From assembly GCA_038131795.1 (NCBI GenBank), contig JAYPQE010000003.1, forward strand, positions 1,922,001 to 1,986,000: a stretch of DNA of 64,000 bases, given 5' to 3'. This DNA is from Eutrophobius brisbanensis. GTDB taxonomy: Bacteria; Pseudomonadota; Gammaproteobacteria; Eutrophobiales; Eutrophobiaceae. Shown piece by piece: positions 18,590-27,880 of the stretch. The notes beneath the pieces are model-generated. The model did no database searches. It worked only from the letters and a program-made list of their open reading frames with translations, and was not told the origin of the DNA. The number at the start of each line of letters is the position of its first letter. Position 1 is the stretch's first letter. The position numbers were made by a program, and so were the translations under genes.

Positions 18590-20803
18590 ATGACAGATGC
18601 TAACCGGACAATAGCGCAAGTTTTACTGCCAGTCCCACTACACAGGCATTTCGATTACCTGGTGCCGGCGGCCATCGATACATCTCCCTCCCTGAAAGGG
18701 AAACGAGTACGCGTCCCATTTGGCCGATCAGGAAAGAAAATCGGAATGATTATTGGCCTGTCCAATAAATCAGATATAGAACCTGGGAAATTAAAATCGA
18801 TTATTGAAGTAATTGATGATGTACCCATATTAAATAAGGACGAGTTGTCCCTGCGCCAATGGATCAGTGACTACTACCTCGCCCCCATGGGTGAACTTGT
18901 ATTTTCCAGTTTACCGCCTGCGATCAGACAGGGGGAGAGCCTGATATTAAAACAGGACGCCTTCTGGCAGCCGACAGACTCAGGCAAGAGCCTGGACATA
19001 TCGCAACTAAACAATGCGAAGAAGCAACAGGCCATACTTGAGTATTTGCGCAAACAAAACAGTATATGTTCAAAGTCACAGCTTAGTGAGCAATTCGAAA
19101 ATTGGCGTAGCCCAATGAAAGAGCTAATCGTTAAAGACCTGGTAGAAGTGGTTTACGGCGATGCCGCTGTTGATCAGGCACAGACAGACTATATAGATAT
19201 AAAACTCAATCACGAACAGGTTGCGGCCTTTAATCAGATCAAAACAGGACTGGATGCAAACAATCGGTTTTTGCTGGACGGGGTCACTGGCAGTGGCAAA
19301 ACTGAAATCTATATCAAGGCCATACAACAGGTACTCAAGCAGGGTAAACAGGCCCTGGTACTGGTCCCGGAAATTGGCCTGACACCACACTTCATCTCCC
19401 GTTTTCGTCAGCGTATTAATGTAAAGATTGCACTCATACATTCGGGATTGAATGATAGTGAACGACTGCAAGCCTGGATCCAGGCAAAAAACGGTACCGC
19501 AAAAGTCATCATTGGGACCCGATCAGCTGTATGGACACCCATGAAATCACCCGGACTATTCGTGGTGGATGAAGAACACGATTCATCCTATAAACAACAG
19601 GAAGGTATTCGTTACTCGGCCAAAGATGTGGCCATCTTACGGGCCAGTAAAGAAAATGCGTCCCTCATTCTCGGGTCTGCAACGCCTTCCCTTGAATCAT
19701 TACATAATGTTGAAAAGAACAAGCTCATCCACATTACCCTGCACAACCGGGCAGAAAATGCCCAACAACCCCGTTTTAGAATCATTGATATACGTGGCAA
19801 AAAAGTACACGGGGCCCTGTCCCATGAACTCCTGCAATCCATGGAAAAAGTACTGGCAAATAAGAAACAGGTACTACTGTTTCAGAACCGCCGGGGTTAC
19901 TCCCCAGTACAAATGTGTCATGACTGCGGATGGATTTATACCTGTGAACGCTGCGACATCCCCCTGACCTACCACAAGGGGATAAACAGATTGCTTTGTC
20001 ACCATTGTGGTATACAGCGCCGCCAGGAAAACACCTGCCATGATTGTCAATCCAATGACATTATACCGGTGGGTCACGGCACAGAGCGATTGCATGAAAC
20101 CCTGTGTGAACACTTCCCCGGTTCGAATATTCTGCGTATCGACAGGGATACCACACGACGTAAAGGCGCCATGGATGAATACAATGAAAAAATATTGTCT
20201 GGCAATGTGGACATCCTGGTCGGCACACAAATGCTGGCAAAAGGTCATCATTTCCCCGATGTAACACTGGTGGGGATCATCGACGCTGATATGGGACTAT
20301 ATAGTAATGATTTCAGGGCAGGAGAAAAAATGGCCCAGTTGATCACCCAGGTCAGCGGCCGGGCCGGACGGGCAGATCATCCCGGTACCGTTGTCATTCA
20401 GACCCACTACCCGGAGCATCCACTACTCAAAACCCTGATTGAAAATGATTACAATCATTTTGCAAGCTTACAGCTGGCAGAAAGAAAACTCATCAACCTT
20501 CCGCCGTTTCAATACCAGATCCTGCTCAGGGCAGAAGGTTATGATACCGGCCAGCCGTTAAATTTTCTCAAGCAGGCTGAAAAGACCTTGCGCAGCAACA
20601 CCGGCAAGCTGGAGTTATTCGGCCCCTACCCGTCACCCATTGAAAAAAGGCGGGGCCGTTATCGTTTTCAATTACTCATACAAGCTGCTAGCCGAGGTGA
20701 ACTGCAACACCATATGCATGCCTGCCTGAATAAACTGGAACAGATTAAAATTGGAAATAAAGTCCGCTGGTCACTTGATGTCGATCCCATCGATCTGCTC
20801 TGA
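18590..20803 (+). CDS. priA: Primosomal replication restart helicase PriA
   Basis: A superfamily 2 DNA helicase that reloads the replisome at stalled forks. The 737 residues comprise an N-terminal 3' DNA-binding domain (VLLPVPLHRHFDYLVP), Walker A GVTGSGKTEIY near residues 230-240, the DEEH box (VVDEEHDSSYKQQ), and a zinc-binding insertion with paired cysteines (CHDCGW, CERCD, CHHCG, CHDCQ). The C-terminal helicase motifs include the QVSGRAGRADHPG segment. The length is normal and there are no interruptions. It lies 54 bp after the PBP1A gene in the same direction, possibly with its own promoter. Confidence 0.97.
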   Translation: MTDANRTIAQVLLPVPLHRHFDYLVPAAIDTSPSLKGKRVRVPFGRSGKKIGMIIGLSNKSDIEPGKLKSIIEVIDDVPILNKDELSLRQWISDYYLAPMGELVFSSLPPAIRQGESLILKQDAFWQPTDSGKSLDISQLNNAKKQQAILEYLRKQNSICSKSQLSEQFENWRSPMKELIVKDLVEVVYGDAAVDQAQTDYIDIKLNHEQVAAFNQIKTGLDANNRFLLDGVTGSGKTEIYIKAIQQVLKQGKQALVLVPEIGLTPHFISRFRQRINVKIALIHSGLNDSERLQAWIQAKNGTAKVIIGTRSAVWTPMKSPGLFVVDEEHDSSYKQQEGIRYSAKDVAILRASKENASLILGSATPSLESLHNVEKNKLIHITLHNRAENAQQPRFRIIDIRGKKVHGALSHELLQSMEKVLANKKQVLLFQNRRGYSPVQMCHDCGWIYTCERCDIPLTYHKGINRLLCHHCGIQRRQENTCHDCQSNDIIPVGHGTERLHETLCEHFPGSNILRIDRDTTRRKGAMDEYNEKILSGNVDILVGTQMLAKGHHFPDVTLVGIIDADMGLYSNDFRAGEKMAQLITQVSGRAGRADHPGTVVIQTHYPEHPLLKTLIENDYNHFASLQLAERKLINLPPFQYQILLRAEGYDTGQPLNFLKQAEKTLRSNTGKLELFGPYPSPIEKRRGRYRFQLLIQAASRGELQHHMHACLNKLEQIKIGNKVRWSLDVDPIDLL

Positions 20804-20956
20804 CATGGTCAACAAAATAATGACTGGAACCCATATTAAAATAAGATAATTTGGTTTGAGATTATAACGAAGCAAAAGACAACCGATCCATTTTGAGATC
20901 GACACTCGTTATTATTCGTCATAAAAGGATATAATAAGCCCATAAAAAGGAAACAC

Positions 20957-22708
20957 ATGAAAGCGTTATTACAAAATCATCTCACCACGGCAGTTAAAAC
21001 CTACCTGCAGCAGCAGGATATTGCCATAGATGAGTTGCCCGCGATTGAAGTGGATCATGCCAGGGACGCCAAACACGGCGATTTTGCCTCAAATATTGCC
21101 ATGGTCCTGGCGAAACCCACCAGGAAACCGCCATGTGCTATCGCAGCCGGAATCATAGACTGCCTTTCCCGAATAAGCATCCTGGAAAAGTGTGAAATTG
21201 CTGGCCCTGGGTTTATTAATTTTTTTCTGAGTAAAGATGCCTACTATCAGGTCATACCCGAGATTTTCGACAAGTATGAAAACTACGGCAGGACTAACGA
21301 AGGGGGTTCAACAAAGGTCCTGCTGGAATACGTCTCATCTAATCCTACCGGTCCTATACACATCGGTCATGGCAGGGGTGCTGCCTATGGCTCTGTGTTG
21401 GCAAATCTGCTGTCGGCCAGCGGCTACGATGTTACCCGTGAATATTATGTCAATGATTATGGCAGACAAATGGACATACTCAGTATCAGCGTCTGGTTAA
21501 GATATCTTGACCTGCAGGAAGAACACGATCTGCCATTCCCACAGAATGCCTACCATGGGCAATATATCAGTGATATTGCCACAGCAATTTATGCTGAGAA
21601 AAAAGATCTCCCCCAACCTGATACAGGCGAGTTACATGCCATCATCAACGGCCATGCAGAAGAAGACAGGAAACTGGATCAGATCATCAGCCTCGCTAAA
21701 ACCACACTGGGGGACGATTATCTCAAAGTATTCTTCTCGCATGCGCTGGACAACATACTCGCCGGTATTAAACATGACCTGGCAGAATTTGGCGTAGAAT
21801 TTGATAACTGGTTTTCAGAACGATCACTGGTAACAACAAATAAGGTCACAGATTGTATTACCCAACTTGAGGCCTCGGGTGATATCTATGAAAAAGACCA
21901 GGCCAAGTGGTTCAGATCAACCGCCTACGGAGACGAAAAGGACCGGGTCGTAGTCAGGGAAAATGGTCAGACCACCTACTTTGCCTCAGACATAGCCTAC
22001 CATGTGGATAAATACAACCGGGGCTTTGATGAGGTCATTAATATCTGGGGAGCCGACCACCATGGTTATATCAGCCGTGTCCGGGGCGCGCTAAAGGCCT
22101 CCGGTAAAGACCCTGATAAATTGAAAATTCTCCTGGTGCAGTTTGCGACATTATATAAAGGAGAAGAGAAGCTACAGATGTCCACCCGCTCAGGTGATTA
22201 CGTCACCCTGCAGCAATTGCGTGAAGAGGTTGGTAACAATGCTACCCGGTTCTTTTATGTGATGCGAAAGGCCGAACAACACCTGGACTTCGATCTGGAA
22301 CTGGCAAAATCTGAATCCAACGCCAATCCTGTTTACTATATCCAGTATGCTCATGCACGGATCTGCAGTGTCTTCAAACAAATGCAGGAGCGAGGCATGA
22401 CATTTAACAAGGACGCGGGACTTGAGTCATTGTCACTGCTGGGTGAAGAGGCAGAATTAACCCTGGTTAAGGCCATCACCCGCTACCCGGAAGTGGTTGC
22501 CCTGGCGGCAAGAAACCATGAGCCCCACCAGTTATCGTTTTTTCTCAGGGAATTAGCAAATGACTTCCATGGTTACTATAATTCCTGTCAATTTCTGGTA
22601 GAAAATGAAAAGCTCTGCCAGGCAAGACTCTGCCTGATTTCGGCAACAAGGCAGGTCATAAAAAACGGACTGGATATCCTGGGTGTAACCGCCCCTGAGG
22701 AAATGTAA
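20957..22708 (+). CDS. argS: Arginyl-tRNA synthetase
   Basis: A class Ia aminoacyl-tRNA synthetase charging tRNA-Arg. The 583 residues show the N-terminal Arg-tRNA additional domain, then the HIGH motif exactly as HIGH at 135-138 (NPTGPIHIGHGRG). The KMSKS loop is degenerate (EEKLQMSTRSGDYVTL), as is common in ArgRS. The C-terminal DALR anticodon-binding domain contains the YAHARICSVFKQ segment. The stop codon shares one base with the start of the SPOR-domain gene (TAATG), so the two are coupled; argS followed by an FtsN-like gene is a familiar gammaproteobacterial pair. Confidence 0.97.
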   Translation: MKALLQNHLTTAVKTYLQQQDIAIDELPAIEVDHARDAKHGDFASNIAMVLAKPTRKPPCAIAAGIIDCLSRISILEKCEIAGPGFINFFLSKDAYYQVIPEIFDKYENYGRTNEGGSTKVLLEYVSSNPTGPIHIGHGRGAAYGSVLANLLSASGYDVTREYYVNDYGRQMDILSISVWLRYLDLQEEHDLPFPQNAYHGQYISDIATAIYAEKKDLPQPDTGELHAIINGHAEEDRKLDQIISLAKTTLGDDYLKVFFSHALDNILAGIKHDLAEFGVEFDNWFSERSLVTTNKVTDCITQLEASGDIYEKDQAKWFRSTAYGDEKDRVVVRENGQTTYFASDIAYHVDKYNRGFDEVINIWGADHHGYISRVRGALKASGKDPDKLKILLVQFATLYKGEEKLQMSTRSGDYVTLQQLREEVGNNATRFFYVMRKAEQHLDFDLELAKSESNANPVYYIQYAHARICSVFKQMQERGMTFNKDAGLESLSLLGEEAELTLVKAITRYPEVVALAARNHEPHQLSFFLRELANDFHGYYNSCQFLVENEKLCQARLCLISATRQVIKNGLDILGVTAPEEM

Positions 22709-23316
22709 TGGCAAAAGATTACAAACACGTGCCCAAACCTGGACCGGATAAAAAAGGCGGCGCATTAGGTGGCTTACTGACCTTTGTCATGGGCCTGGGG
22801 TTGGGACTGTTTGGGGCATTCTTCGTATACCTGAATCAATCCAGTAGCGGCTATATACCGTTTCTGTCAAAAACCGATAAGGTCACTCAATCTGCACCTG
22901 CACAGCCAGTTGAGGTCGTTGAAGATACGGAACCCCAGCAACCGCCAGAACCGCAGTTTGATTTTTATAACATCCTGCCTAACAAGGAGATCAACATTTC
23001 CGAATGGGTTGCCGAAGATCAGACACTTACCCAAACCGTTAGTGAAGACAATACCAGCGTTTATCTTTTACAGGTTGGTTCGTTTAATCAGATTGAGGCC
23101 GCAGACCAGGTCAAGGCCCAGTTGGCATTACTTGGCATTGTTGCAAATATCCAGCGAGTCGTGATCAACGGTCAGGACACCCGTTTCCGAGTCAGAGTCG
23201 GGCCCTATGAAGATCAGAAAAAGCTGAATGAAGAACTCAGACGTTTGCAGGAAAATAACCTCGAATATATGCTGCTTAAATTACAGGCTGACGATCCGCG
23301 ACTTGGCAAAGAATAA
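22708..23316 (+). CDS. SPOR-domain (FtsN-like) cell-envelope protein
   Basis: A 202-residue bitopic membrane protein. It has a short basic cytoplasmic N-terminus, one glycine-rich transmembrane helix (LLTFVMGLGLGLFGAFFVYL, about 22-42), a Pro/Glu/Gln-rich periplasmic linker, and a C-terminal SPOR domain (YLLQVGSFNQIEAADQVKAQ to RVRVGPYEDQKKL) that binds denuded glycan at the septum. The position directly behind argS resembles ftsN loci, and FtsN is the most likely role. Because SPOR proteins share little outside the domain, I leave the symbol blank. Confidence 0.88.
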   Translation: MAKDYKHVPKPGPDKKGGALGGLLTFVMGLGLGLFGAFFVYLNQSSSGYIPFLSKTDKVTQSAPAQPVEVVEDTEPQQPPEPQFDFYNILPNKEINISEWVAEDQTLTQTVSEDNTSVYLLQVGSFNQIEAADQVKAQLALLGIVANIQRVVINGQDTRFRVRVGPYEDQKKLNEELRRLQENNLEYMLLKLQADDPRLGKE

Positions 23317-23392
23317 TCCTCAGCATTAACAGAACCAAACCTGATAAATTTTTAAAATTCTTGATTGACGTTTAACACTTTCCTTAAGCTTA

Positions 23393-24171
23393 ATGCTAAT
23401 CACGTTACGATTGATGACTTTAGAACCAATGTCAGGTTTGGAGGGCTGCCCCTGGTTGATCCGGAATTCAGATTCATGTTTTTTTTCAGCCAAAGTCGGT
23501 AGCACCTTCATCACAAAATGGTTTTTCGAGCAAACCGGCAAATTAGATGAAGCGATGAAATTTTCAGACTGGATACATCATTACAGGATCAAGGTCTATT
23601 ATAAGTCACCGCAATATAAACAGGACTTAAAGCACGCTTTATCCAAACAGGTCAAAATGATAAAACTGGTCAGATGCCCTTTCCAAAGGGCGGTAAGCGC
23701 CTATTTCCATTGCTTAAGACATGAATTTTTCTACAAAGAGCTCTCAGACTTTCTGGGTGAAGCCTTTAATAATGATCGTGTCTTCATATTTGAAGAATTT
23801 GTAACCTATTTAGACACCCTGGATATTACAAAATGTAACCCGCATTTTCGACTACAAACCTGAACGGATGAAATAAATAATCGCATGACGTTTTACCGTA
23901 TCATCAAGATAGAAAATTCTATTGATGAATTTAAAAAACTTGAGACAGACCTGTCCCTGAAAAAAACTGAATTACTTCAACATACCGTTTCAAAACATCA
24001 TATCGAAAAAAATCCGGAACCAATGAGTACTGCGGAAATAATAGAATTACTGATTTGAGAAAACCCGTCAATCGATACGAAGATTTCTATAATGATTCTA
24101 CAATCCAGTTAATATCAAAAATTTACCATGCGGATTTTGAATCATACGGCTATTCAAAAGAACTGGTATAA
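23393..24171 (+). pseudogene. Decayed sulfotransferase gene
   Basis: Reading 23393-23860 gives a sulfotransferase N-terminal half. A PAPS 5'-phosphosulfate loop (SAKVGSTFITKWFF) and a 3'-phosphate motif (KLVRCPFQRAVSAYFH) are followed by NPHFRLQT. An in-frame TGA at 23861-23863 interrupts it. The same frame continues (MTFYRIIKIENSIDEFKKLE, from about 23885) to another TGA at 24056. After a frame change the expected C-terminus reappears at 24058-24171 (RYEDFYNDSTIQ to DFESYGYSKELV). One stop and one shift make this a broken gene unless the assembly is in error. Its function would have been sulfate transfer to a cell-surface or secreted carbohydrate, by family. The start is uncertain; several ATGs lie near 23393. 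Confidence 0.8.
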
Positions 24172-24352
24172 CGAAAATAATCAGGTTGTTTAATATAAAA
24201 TCAATTTTCTATCAGCAAGAATTCAAATGAAGATTATTCAAGGCAAACTAAGTATAGATAATGCCGCCAAGCCAGATAACTCTAGCAAAATTAAACGCTT
24301 ATTAGCTGCCTCTGAGAAATCTAATAACGCATAACTCTTTTTTGACCTTGGA

Positions 24353-25870
24353 ATGGCATATAAGGAAACGGGTGACAGTCAGTCTGCCCTGAAATATTTA
24401 AATCAATCTGTTCAACTGAACAAAACCCCGCCCGCTGAATTATTCAGGACCATTGGAAACATACACAACAAACTAAATGAAAAAAAAGAGGCGTTAGAGA
24501 ACTACGACAAAGCCCTAATAATAAAGCCCGATTATCCAGAAGTACATTTTTGCCTGGGTAATTTACATGCAAGTTCTGGTCGCGATGATGAAGCGATTCA
24601 ACATTTTAAGAAGGACCTTAAAATTCGCCCTGATAATGCCGTCACGCATATAAACATTGCAAACTCTCTGAAAAATTTGGGACACGAAGAAAGGGCCATC
24701 GCCCATTATAATGAGGCAATTTCAATTAGCCCCAATGACCCCAATATTTATAACAACAGAGCAAACGCATATAAAAACATTGGAATGCATCAAAATGCTA
24801 TTCTTGATTACGAAAAGGCACTGGCTTTAAGACCCAACTTTATAATTGCGCTAAGAAATCTTCTTTCTTTAAAACCATCTCCTGATTTGATCAATGCTGT
24901 GGAAGACCGCATTGATAAAAGCGATCTTAATGAAAAGGGTTTAATGGAGCTTTATTTTGCCCTGGGCAATTATTACGATAATCAAAACGTATATTCAAAA
25001 GCATTTAATTTCTATGATCGTGCCAATACTATACGCAGAAAACAAATCAGATATAATCCCAAGACCAACACAGAATTTGTAGATTTTTTAATCAAAACAT
25101 TTAATAAAGAGTTTATATATAAAACAAGGAAATTTGGCCTTACAACCAGCCTGCCTGTATTCATAATTGGTATGCCTCGATCAGGTACCACACTGGCAGA
25201 GCAGATAATTTCGAGCCACCCGAAAATATATGGTGCCGGCGAATTGTATTTTTTACACACGATTGAAAAAAATATAATAACTAATTCTGCTCACAAGGAC
25301 TATGAACGCGCGATTACTAATTTAACCAAAACAGAAGTAAAACGATATGCCAGGAAATATCTTGATCAAGTTTCGCATTATTCCAATAAGGCAGCATATG
25401 TAGCAGATAAGTTGCCTGCAAATTTTTATAGAGTTGGGCTTATCAAGTTGCTTTTTCCAAATGCCAAAATAATACATTGTATTCGTAATCCTGAAGATAC
25501 ATGCACATCCATATATTTGAATTATTTTCCGAATGGAAATGAATACTCTTTTGATTTGATTGAGCTTGGAAAATACTATAAAGACTATGAAAGATTAATG
25601 ACTTACTGGAACAAAATATATCCATCGCAAATTTATAATGTCAGATATGAAGATATCGTAAATAACCTTGAACATGAAAGTCGAAAAATAATTAAATTTC
25701 TGGATCTAAGATGGAGCAAAAAATGTCTCGAGTTTTACAACAACAATCGATCGGTCAGAACAGCGAGCAACTTGCAGGTTAGAAAACCCATTTATACAAA
25801 ATCGATAAATAGATGGGAAAATTATGCAGAGTACCTGCAGCCGTTAATTACAACATTAAATACGCAATAA
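24353..25870 (+). CDS. TPR-repeat sulfotransferase, 5' end interrupted
   Basis: An N-terminal array of tetratricopeptide repeats (about residues 1-170, for example DEAIQHFKKDLKIRPDNA) is fused to a sulfotransferase domain. The PAPS loop GMPRSGTTLAEQIISSHP lies near residues 273-290, and the 3'-phosphate region (NVRYEDIVNN and downstream) follows. Such proteins sulfate glycans or peptides using PAPS. A better start is the ATG at 24227, but that frame meets a TAA at 24332-24334 before continuing as LFFDLGMAYKETGD, so the first 36 codons are cut off. The 505-residue product given starts at the next ATG (24353), in the middle of a TPR helix, so it may be expressed poorly or be a young pseudogene. 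It sits beside the decayed sulfotransferase. AT-rich composition suggests an acquired locus. Confidence 0.8.
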   Translation: MAYKETGDSQSALKYLNQSVQLNKTPPAELFRTIGNIHNKLNEKKEALENYDKALIIKPDYPEVHFCLGNLHASSGRDDEAIQHFKKDLKIRPDNAVTHINIANSLKNLGHEERAIAHYNEAISISPNDPNIYNNRANAYKNIGMHQNAILDYEKALALRPNFIIALRNLLSLKPSPDLINAVEDRIDKSDLNEKGLMELYFALGNYYDNQNVYSKAFNFYDRANTIRRKQIRYNPKTNTEFVDFLIKTFNKEFIYKTRKFGLTTSLPVFIIGMPRSGTTLAEQIISSHPKIYGAGELYFLHTIEKNIITNSAHKDYERAITNLTKTEVKRYARKYLDQVSHYSNKAAYVADKLPANFYRVGLIKLLFPNAKIIHCIRNPEDTCTSIYLNYFPNGNEYSFDLIELGKYYKDYERLMTYWNKIYPSQIYNVRYEDIVNNLEHESRKIIKFLDLRWSKKCLEFYNNNRSVRTASNLQVRKPIYTKSINRWENYAEYLQPLITTLNTQ

Positions 25871-25977
25871 ACATTCATGGACGTGCGCTGACAGCCCACG
25901 TTTTATTAATTACGGGTTCGATTCAGGAATATGAAAACCATAATCAATCCCGTAAAGAATCTTCTTTAATCTTAGAT

Positions 25978-26051
25978 TGGAGCGGGTGATGGGAATCGAA
26001 CCCACGTTACCAGCTTGGGAAGCTGAAGTTCTACCATTGAACTACACCCGC
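25978..26051 (-). tRNA. tRNA-Gly, anticodon CCC
   Basis: On the minus strand a 7-bp acceptor stem (GCGGGTG with CACCCGC), a D arm containing TAGTTCAATGGTAGAA, and an anticodon stem CAGC/GCTG with loop TTCCCAA give anticodon CCC. The T arm is GTGGGTTCGAATCCCAT-like, discriminator T, and CCA is encoded at 25980-25978. The total is 74 nt with CCA, like the E. coli GGG-reading tRNA-Gly. Confidence 0.95.
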
Positions 26052-26306
26052 AATATTAATTTAAAAACCCGGAACCCGGTGACAATCTTAATCAGGGTCT
26101 GATGCTAAAATCAATCGGCTATTTTGGCTGATCAACATGGGGATTTCTAAGAATATTGGTGTAAAATCGCTGGATAAGCGGAAAACCAGTAATATACTAT
26201 TTCCCTGTTTTAATGTATTAATTATAAAATCAAGATAATTCAAAAACTTATAATATATTGGTCGATTGAAACAGGTAGAAGGCCGGCAATAAAAACTTAA
26301 TTAATC

Positions 26307-26687
26307 ATGGCAGATAATACTCAAAAGACCGTCGTTGTTGTTGATGGCAGCCCTTCCCTTGCCACACTGTTTGAACGTGCCATTGTCGATATGGACGTAT
26401 TACTCGAGATTTTTAGTAAAACCTCAGAGGCCTCCGAATACCTGGAAGACAATAAACCCGACCTCATATTTATGAATATCAAAATGCCTGGAAAAGACGG
26501 TCTGGCAACCCTCAAGGAATTGCGAAACAAGCCCCTCCATAGTGATACACCTGTTGTAATGATCAGCTCGAAAGATTATGCTCAGGATCGTTCCATTGCC
26601 AAAGAATTGGGTGCAATTGAGTTTATTACCAAACCCATGCCCATTCAGGTAATCAAGGATGCCTTAAAAACGCATCTAAATTTTTGA
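26307..26687 (+). CDS. Stand-alone receiver-like protein without phospho-Asp
   Basis: A 126-residue CheY-like single domain. The beta1 motif VVVVDGSPS keeps only one acidic residue (D13, the usual second Asp is Gly14). The phosphorylation-site strand reads DLIFMNIKMPGKDG, with Asn57 where the phospho-accepting Asp normally sits. Ser87 and Lys109 (FITKPMP) keep the canonical switch positions. So the fold is a receiver, but standard Asp phosphorylation seems impossible; it may act as a constitutive or ligand-gated adaptor. No histidine kinase is adjacent. It lies 34 bp upstream of a metallo-beta-lactamase-fold gene and may form an operon with it. Confidence 0.88.
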   Translation: MADNTQKTVVVVDGSPSLATLFERAIVDMDVLLEIFSKTSEASEYLEDNKPDLIFMNIKMPGKDGLATLKELRNKPLHSDTPVVMISSKDYAQDRSIAKELGAIEFITKPMPIQVIKDALKTHLNF

Positions 26688-26721
26688 TTTGCCTTAATAA
26701 TTTTAATAAACTAATCCTTAT

Positions 26722-27633
26722 ATGAGTAATGCTTTTCTCCGATTTTGGGGGGTCCGTGGTTCTTATTCTGCGCCCTTTGAATCCCATCTGGGTGTAGGTG
26801 GGAACACGTCCTGCGTTGAGATACGTGTGGACGATCACGTATTACTGTGTGACGCCGGCACCGGCATCATCCCCTTTGGCAATGAAATCCTCAAAGATCC
26901 CAATGTTCGTGATCTGTTAATCATCCTGACGCATTATCACTGGGACCATATATGCGGCTTACCGTTTTTCGTTCCGGCCTTTATCCCGGACTGGAACATT
27001 TCCTTCTTTGGGCCAGGTGACTCAGGACTGGATATCAAAAATGCCGTTTCCGCACAGATGCGCGCACCCTTTTTTCCGGTAGGTACAGAAACCTGGCTGG
27101 CCAACATTAACTATATGGATCCGCCAAAAGAGAACCAGATCTCACATGGCCCCATTTCATTTAGCTTCCAAAGCGTTCATCATCCGGGAACAACCTTTGG
27201 TTATCGTATCCATGTTAATGGCAAGGACATCCTCTACATCTCGGATAATGAATGCCTGTTCCTGAACAAGGCCATCCGCCAGAAATATGCTGAGTTCAGC
27301 AAGGAAGAAAAGGAGCTGTATGACGCCATGCAGCAGGAAGAATATGAATCGGAACTGGCATTGATTAAAGACGCCGATATCCTCATTCACGATGCCCAGT
27401 ACACCCCGGAAGATTACAGCAAAAAACATGGCTGGGGGCATTCCTGCTACATCGATACGGTCAATACCGCAATCGATGCCGGCGTGAAAGAACTCTACCT
27501 GTATCACCATGATCCCAATTATGATGATGATGCAATGAAGGTAATTGAAGAAAATGCCCTTGGAATCATTGAAGACAGAAGTTCTGATCTTAAATGTCAC
27601 ATCGCCAAAGAAGGGCTGATCGTAGAGTTATAA
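26722..27633 (+). CDS. Metallo-beta-lactamase-fold hydrolase
   Basis: A 303-residue MBL-fold protein. The N-terminal FLRFWGVRGSYSAP and GVGGNTSCVEI segments belong to the phosphodiesterase-like/RNase Z-related branch. The metal site HxHxDH is visible as THYHWDHICG, with further ligands in SVHHPGTTFGYRI, YISDNE and LIHDAQYTPED, and a late HSCYIDTVNTA motif. Related proteins often sit next to or are fused to receiver domains; here the receiver-like gene precedes it by 34 bp. The substrate (cyclic nucleotide, phosphodiester or other) cannot be assigned. Confidence 0.88.
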   Translation: MSNAFLRFWGVRGSYSAPFESHLGVGGNTSCVEIRVDDHVLLCDAGTGIIPFGNEILKDPNVRDLLIILTHYHWDHICGLPFFVPAFIPDWNISFFGPGDSGLDIKNAVSAQMRAPFFPVGTETWLANINYMDPPKENQISHGPISFSFQSVHHPGTTFGYRIHVNGKDILYISDNECLFLNKAIRQKYAEFSKEEKELYDAMQQEEYESELALIKDADILIHDAQYTPEDYSKKHGWGHSCYIDTVNTAIDAGVKELYLYHHDPNYDDDAMKVIEENALGIIEDRSSDLKCHIAKEGLIVEL

Positions 27634-27658
27634 CCCTTACAGGATATAGCGGCTTTTT

Positions 27659-27856
27659 ATGGAAGTTACAATCAACGGCGAATCCCGTAACGTTCCCGAA
27701 AATCTAACTATCATTGAGCTACTCGATGAAATGAAAATTGATGGCAAGATTGCCATTGAGCTCAACCATGAAATCCTCCCCCGCAGTCAGTTCAGCGATT
27801 ACCATCTCAACCCCGGTGATACGCTGGAAATAGTACACGCAATTGGCGGCGGATAA
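27659..27856 (+). CDS. thiS: Sulfur carrier protein ThiS
   Basis: A 65-residue ubiquitin-like protein starting MEVTINGESRNVPENLTIIE and ending HAIGGG. ThiS is adenylated at its C-terminal Gly-Gly and loaded with sulfur as thiocarboxylate, the sulfur donor for the thiazole of thiamine. The tail here has one extra glycine (GGG), so whether the last residue is trimmed is unclear. It is followed 24 bp later by thiG. No thiF lies next to it; the MoeB/ThiF-type protein at 53.9 kb could supply adenylation. Confidence 0.93.
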   Translation: MEVTINGESRNVPENLTIIELLDEMKIDGKIAIELNHEILPRSQFSDYHLNPGDTLEIVHAIGGG

Positions 27857-27880
27857 TTTAAGCTTCAGGAGTAAACGTAA

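Noticed and set aside
25880..25930. A second tRNA downstream of the TPR-sulfotransferase gene
   Set aside because: A TTCGATTC-like segment is present, but no acceptor or anticodon stem can be formed around it.
27634..27658. A TPP riboswitch in front of thiS
   Set aside because: Only 25 bp separate the MBL-fold gene and thiS, too short for the aptamer, and nothing resembling its conserved core is seen upstream.
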